Positions 59,251-64,000 of a stretch of DNA of 64,000 nt are shown here, piece after piece. The notes beneath the pieces were generated by a model. The model saw nothing but the letters and a program-made list of their open reading frames with translations. It did no database searches and was not told where the DNA came from. Both the position numbers and the translations under genes were made by a program. This stretch comes from Agapanthus africanus. Its lineage: Eukaryota; Streptophyta; Magnoliopsida; Asparagales; Amaryllidaceae. Location: contig JASDDO010000001.1 of NCBI GenBank assembly GCA_030015575.1, forward strand, positions 142,929,988 through 142,993,987, written 5' to 3'. Every line of letters starts with the position of its first letter. Positions within the stretch are counted from its first letter, which is position 1.

Positions 59251-62200
59251 TGTTGGGGTCAAATTTTACACCCCGGTTGACCAAGTCAAAATCAAAGTCA
59301 AACCCAAGCCAAGTGGGCCCAAGCCCAGGTCAAGTGGGCCAATGCTCGGGTCGAGCCCGAACATGAAGCCGCCGGCCTCCCCCATGCCAAAATAAAAAAT
59401 TTGTAATAAATAATTTTGGTGTATATTTCTTTTTTATGAATAAATGTAAGAAAAATAGGCATAAAGCCAAATTTTTGTAAAGCCCATGGCTCATGTGCAA
59501 AAGAAATGAGCACATAAAGCATGAGATGGGCAAAATGCCATTTTGTAAAGCCCAATGGGCTATATGTGTAATACCCAGTCCCCTATAAATATTTTTCGTA
59601 TTTTAAATAAATGTTTTCCCCGAAATTTTATATTTAAATTATTTACAATTAATATTTCTTATATTTTTCTAAATATAATTTCTAAATCTTTCCTAAACCC
59701 TAAACCCATCTTTTCCCAAACCCAAACCCACAGACCTAATTCTCACCTTTCCCTAAGGCCCGGCCCAAGAACCCCGACCCAAGCCATTCCCTCACCTTAC
59801 AACCCGACTCGTCTCTTCTCCCATCTCTCTTCTTCTTCTCCTTCGCGTTCCTTTCTTTCCCGCTCGTTCCTCGCTCTCCCCACGACTCGCGCCCACTTTC
59901 TCAACGCCCCCGCTTCTCTCGCTCACTCCCCCATGCTCGCGCTCGCCCCAACAGCTGCCCCCGCTTCCCACGATCTCCTCTCAACCCACCGACCCCTCTC
60001 TCGTTCTCATTTCTTCACTCGCAATCTCCTCCTCTCTCCTCTCAATCCCCCTCACTCACTGCCTCACCTCTCTCCCTCGTCACCATCACCTCCTCTCCCC
60101 TGCACCCCGAGCTCCCTCCCTACCACAATGCCAGCACCTCGAACCACCGCCGATCACCTCCTCGCCCTCACCCCCACAACCACCAAGCCCCGACGAGACC
60201 AACGTTAGCACCTTTACGGCCTCCTCACACCCACCGCGACGAGCCGAACCCATCACCTCCACCCTCGTTTGCATCTCCTCGCCCTCCCAACACCACAACC
60301 ACCACCACCATCATCCTCACTTACCTCTTCCCTGCACACCCGAGCTTCCATCGCCTCTTTGCCGGCGACCCCTCACCGTCGCCCCAGTACCCTCGCTTCA
60401 CCCTCGACGCCGCCTCCTTACTCTCATCATCGACCACCTCCTCACCGTCATCTCTTCTCCCGTGCAGCCTCTCCCCCGCAACCTCATACCCATTGCAACC
60501 CTCATCGCACACATTGCCTCGCCGTCCTTGAGCTCCTCACCTCACCGTCGACCACCTTCTCTCCGAGCACCTATGCTGCAACCCCCTTCGCCCCGCAGCC
60601 CACGCCCGCGCTCGTTGTCGTCCTCGCCTGCATACTCCCTCGCCGAGCTTCCCACCTCGCAGGAACCCTCACCGCACCGGAGCTTCCTCCACTGTCGACG
60701 AGCACCTTTCCTTCCCTCAACCTCCAAGCTACCTCAAACTTCCTTGAACCCTCACACCCCAACCCGCAGCCGCAACCTTCAGCTCCTTCTCTCTCACCCA
60801 TCACCAGCTGAGCACCCGAGAATCCCATCCCCAGAGCCACCTGAGCATCACCGCGGCTACCACCAGCGTGACCCTCGCCTACCTCAGCCGACCTCGCCAG
60901 AGCCAGAGCTCACTGCCTCCAACCGCCACCAGAGCTCGCTGTCGTCGCCGCTGCTGGTGTCGTGCCGGGCCCTTACGCGACCTCTCACCGTCGTCGCAGC
61001 CAGGTTTATCATCGTCGCGTTTGTCTGAGGCAAGTGAACCCCTCTCACTTGCTTTACATGCTAAATAAAATTATATCGAGTAAATGGATGGTTTTAATTA
61101 TAACATATTAACATATATGTCGTATCATGATTTCTTATCGAACATATAATAGCGACTACTTTGCATGAACTGTATTGGATGGAAAACACACATGGGTTTA
61201 CTTATTGTTTAATCAACTAGATGAAACCGATGTTCGATTGATAGCAACCTAAGTGCTCGATGCGAAAACCTGTTTTAAAATGACGGAATTTATGACCAAT
61301 AAGTCCCTTTACTAATAACGAATATCACATAGAAATTTGGGTTGAAAATATTGACGTTTACAATATGAAATGACATCTCCGATAACCGACACGAAATCTG
61401 GAATTTACTGCATACACCGTCATATTAAATTTATGATAAATCATAAATAAATTGTATCGTGACATGCTTGGGCCTGTTACGAAGAAGACTGGATAATCTG
61501 TAAACCTCTGATAACTTTTACTAAATATTGTTTTGCTATGATGATGAAAATTGAGGGAAAATACAACTCAGGACTGCAGTCCAGAGCAGTATTTTACGAC
61601 GACACTTGATTTTAGATGTATATACATCCCTGTAAAAAATATGAAAAAATGCGGAGTCCTGTATCATAGCGTATATAATCAAGTTATCTAAATAATTGTG
61701 TTAGTTTCATTTAATTTAAATAATGTTTCCTATTTTAAAAGTATTTTAGATCGTCGACATATCCTGCAGTTTTCTGCAGTGACAGTTTGTACACATTGAT
61801 ATTAAACTGAACATATCTCCCAGAACGCAGCGGATATTTTCGATCCGTATGATGCGTTGGAAACCTAACTGTTAAAATTAAATATTATCCAACTGTAGCA
61901 TTGCCTAATTATGCTCCCAACTTGGAGTAAAACGTGTTACGAAACGGACTTTCAGTTCAGAAATTGGATTTCCAGCAGTGAACACTTAAAATGAAATGGC
62001 CATAACTAACGAACCTGAAACCCGATTGACGTGAAACCAATTTTTATGGACAGATAATTAAACATACGACTTACCTCTTTTATATTTTTTTGCTTAATAC
62101 TGCACGTATGATTTATAGTAAATTTTTCAAGTAGTATGATACTGGTTGATATGTCTTATTCGTATTATAATTAATTGCATCTTCATCATATCATGTAGCG

Positions 62201-63143
62201 GTTATATCCTCATTGAATAGTGGTCGTGAAACATTGATAACCTAGTGATCGTGTACATTACCCAATGATAGATATTAGTGTTTTGATTGTGGCAAGTACG
62301 TTAGTATTAAAGCGTGATTGAATAAGTGAAGTGACACGTACTTGTACACAATCAGCGGACCCGGTTAATTTATTGCATTGTCGACGCCTATGGGGCATAT
62401 GTAGGTGTAACTATAACTGGTATGGGACGGTTATGGAAGCACTTATATTAGTGTCATAGGTAAGGCGTCAAACACAGTCCATTTATCTTAGGTACCAGTC
62501 GAGACATGCTTGATGGAGATCGTGTCTCCAGTTCTTGCGTAGACTTGTTATGGACTGACTAGTATTTGGGTTTATGGTCGGTGTTTGATGTAGACCACCG
62601 GGTGTGGGGTAGTTTGAGTGTGAGTTCAACGGAATCTCGGGAGTCCCATTGCCGGCATATGCAGCGATTCTGGGAGTCATATGGGTGATATTACTGATTA
62701 TTAGCGAGCGTTTCGGGCCCGTGTTCCCTTGCCCCTAGGGTTCTACCCTTGGGTTGGGGATACTCCTGCGTGGTTGACTCTCACACTTGGACTGACGATA
62801 GGTTTAGCGACCCGGACAGTGAGACTTAGAGACTGATAGGGTTAGTGACATTGACATGCATAGTTTACTGATTTGCTATACCTACTTTACTGTTTACCTA
62901 TACCGATTATTTCATATGCGTCATCATTCTATATTTAATGCTTCATATTCATCATCATTGCACGTGTTTACTTTTGCATATATATATATTGCTATTGTGT
63001 CGCTCTGACGACCTGAGTATGCATGCTCAGAGCGAGAAGTGGACTTAGCTCGGATCAGCACCTGACGTACCTCGAGGATATTGCGGATATCTAGATCAGC
63101 GACGTTAGCACTATCTTTCCTTTGACTCCATCTGGTTAGTTTT
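59251..63143 (+). mobile_element. Element F: Tekay-like LTR, partial, inserted in the antisense ORF of A
   Basis: It starts TGTTGGGGTCAAATTTTACACC exactly where exon 3 of A's antisense ORF stops (after CACTGCGCC). Its relation to C's LTR is shown by ordered matches: the GCAAGT...ACTTGC hairpin (61031-61053), the palindrome GGACTGCAGTCC (61571-61582) and GTCGCTCTGACGACCTGAGTATGCATGCTCAGA (about 62999-63031). TATAAAT lies at 59584. The 3' end is not reached because sequence of a different kind takes over at about 63144. The long Pro/Ser-rich frames at 59555-61028 come from a C-rich leader and do not look like real proteins. Confidence 0.75.
61031..61053 (+). promoter_or_regulatory. Hairpin overlapping a GC-type splice donor in LTR F
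   Basis: GCAAGTGA and TCACTTGC form an 8-bp stem around a 7-base loop. GAG|GCAAGT also fits a GC-AG donor. The counterpart in C (28113-28128 and 35847-35862) has a 6-bp stem and a 4-base loop. Confidence 0.5.
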
Positions 63144-64000
63144 TGTAGCGTTTTGAAAATCGTTTCGGTGAAATTTCGGAAAATCGGTAAAATAAGAGGG
63201 TTTTTTGTAAAAAGTCAAAATACAAATATCTTATTATAAAAATTAAATATACATATTCTAGCTATGTAATTGCTAGTATTTGGTGTTTATTAAGCCACTG
63301 GTGAAATTTCAAATTTTCTGAATTTTTTTTTATTTTATTATTATTTTAAGCCGTCACTAATACATTTAATTAGGGAAAATTACAAATTGGAATGAGTTGA
63401 AACAAATTTTGTGCATCATAAAACATTAAATAAAATTTTATCATGTAGTTTTTGAAACGAAATCGTTTGCCAAAACGGTTTAGAAAATATTGAAGAAAAA
63501 TGCTTATTTTGTGAAAATAAAAGGGATTTGGTGCATATTGAATTGGTGTTTGGTGTTCATTGCTTCACACACACACACACCACCTCCACCTCCCCCTTTT
63601 TTGGCCGAAAATGTGCTTCCCCAATCCCCAAAGTTGTCCCCACTTAAAGAAAAAGTCAAAGAAAAGAAAATGGAATTAATAAAATGGGGCATGACTTTGT
63701 TGACTTGGAAATTGTATCATTCTTTCAACCCACACTCTCTCTCCCCTCTCCCCATCCCCTAGCCGAGCCCCTCTCTCCCCAAATCAGCAGCAGCCCTCCC
63801 CTTGTTCTCCCCTCTTTCACCACAAAAAAATTCCACAAAATGCCCAAAAATCAACACAAAAATCCCACAAAATCAAAATCCAATCTCTACCCATTTCTTC
63901 TTGACCTATTCTAGTGTGGATCATGGATCAAGAGAGCAATTTGGAGGCCAAGATTTTGGTGCTAGGTCTCTAATTTTGTGAGGTATAATCTTAGCATTTT
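63144..64000 (+). mobile_element. Element G: probable start of another LTR inside F
   Basis: Match to the C/F LTR pattern ends after CTGGTTAGTTT. New sequence starts TGTAGCGTTTTGAAAATCG, which has the TGTA start seen in D and E. It runs through AT-rich DNA into a C-rich leader-like stretch (63580-63910), as LTRs of this type do. Its end and target duplication lie outside the window, so the call rests on the start motif and the break in homology. Confidence 0.42.

Noticed and set aside
59555-61028. Overlapping Pro/Ser/Thr-rich plus-strand frames of 180-217 codons
   Set aside because: They lie in the C-rich leader of LTR F, overlap each other in several frames and have no family motif. Equivalent frames occur in LTR C for the same compositional reason.

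Overview
The window is plant nuclear DNA, certainly angiosperm. A non-grass monocot is my weak guess, from the GC-rich first exon and the abundance of long-LTR Tekay-like chromoviruses. I see one intact host gene, two broken host-gene fragments and a large stack of nested retrotransposons. I found no rRNA, tRNA, CRISPR array or prokaryotic-type system.

Left part (1-5460): low gene content. A fragment resembling the F-box exon of a Tubby-like protein (521-670) and a decayed C-terminal exon of an NPF/PTR transporter (1381-1780) lie close together. A perfect example of a foldback MITE with a 9-bp target duplication lies at 2810-3202.

Host gene (5461-23006, minus strand): I could splice 19 exons with frame preserved across all 18 introns. 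They encode a protein of about 1375 residues with two PHD plus extended-PHD zinc-binding modules, the architecture of the plant JADE/BRPF-like 'PHD finger family protein' group. Intron 17 holds a terminal-inverted-repeat DNA element, and intron 5 a relative of the MITE.

Retrotransposon stack (23422 to the right edge): a minus-strand Tat-like element (A) begins only about 415 bp upstream of the gene's ATG with its 3' LTR (23422-24100). A plus-strand antisense ORF of the 'putative gypsy type transposon' family (24624 onward) belongs to A. That ORF is split by three insertions: B, an Angela-like Copia element (25824-46621); D, a Tekay-like solo LTR (46706-59035); and F, another Tekay-like LTR (from 59251). 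C, a full-length Tekay-like chromovirus with one intact 1474-codon gag-pol ORF (26968-37800), sits in the 5' LTR of B. E, a gag-only non-autonomous Tekay-like element (49340-58480), sits in D. G, probably a further LTR, begins in F at about 63144. Nesting is three levels deep in three separate branches. Most junctions are fixed to the base by target duplications or by the uninterrupted copy of the target.

Working together: the gene and element A's LTR point the same way, so the LTR is placed to act as an alternative promoter. C is the only element with an intact polyprotein and could mobilise relatives such as E. The Tekay-like LTRs C, D and E share an identical 18-nt 3' end despite otherwise divergent sequence. 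The Tekay-like elements also share a splice-donor-like site in the leader, with an acceptor-like site just before gag where gag is present.
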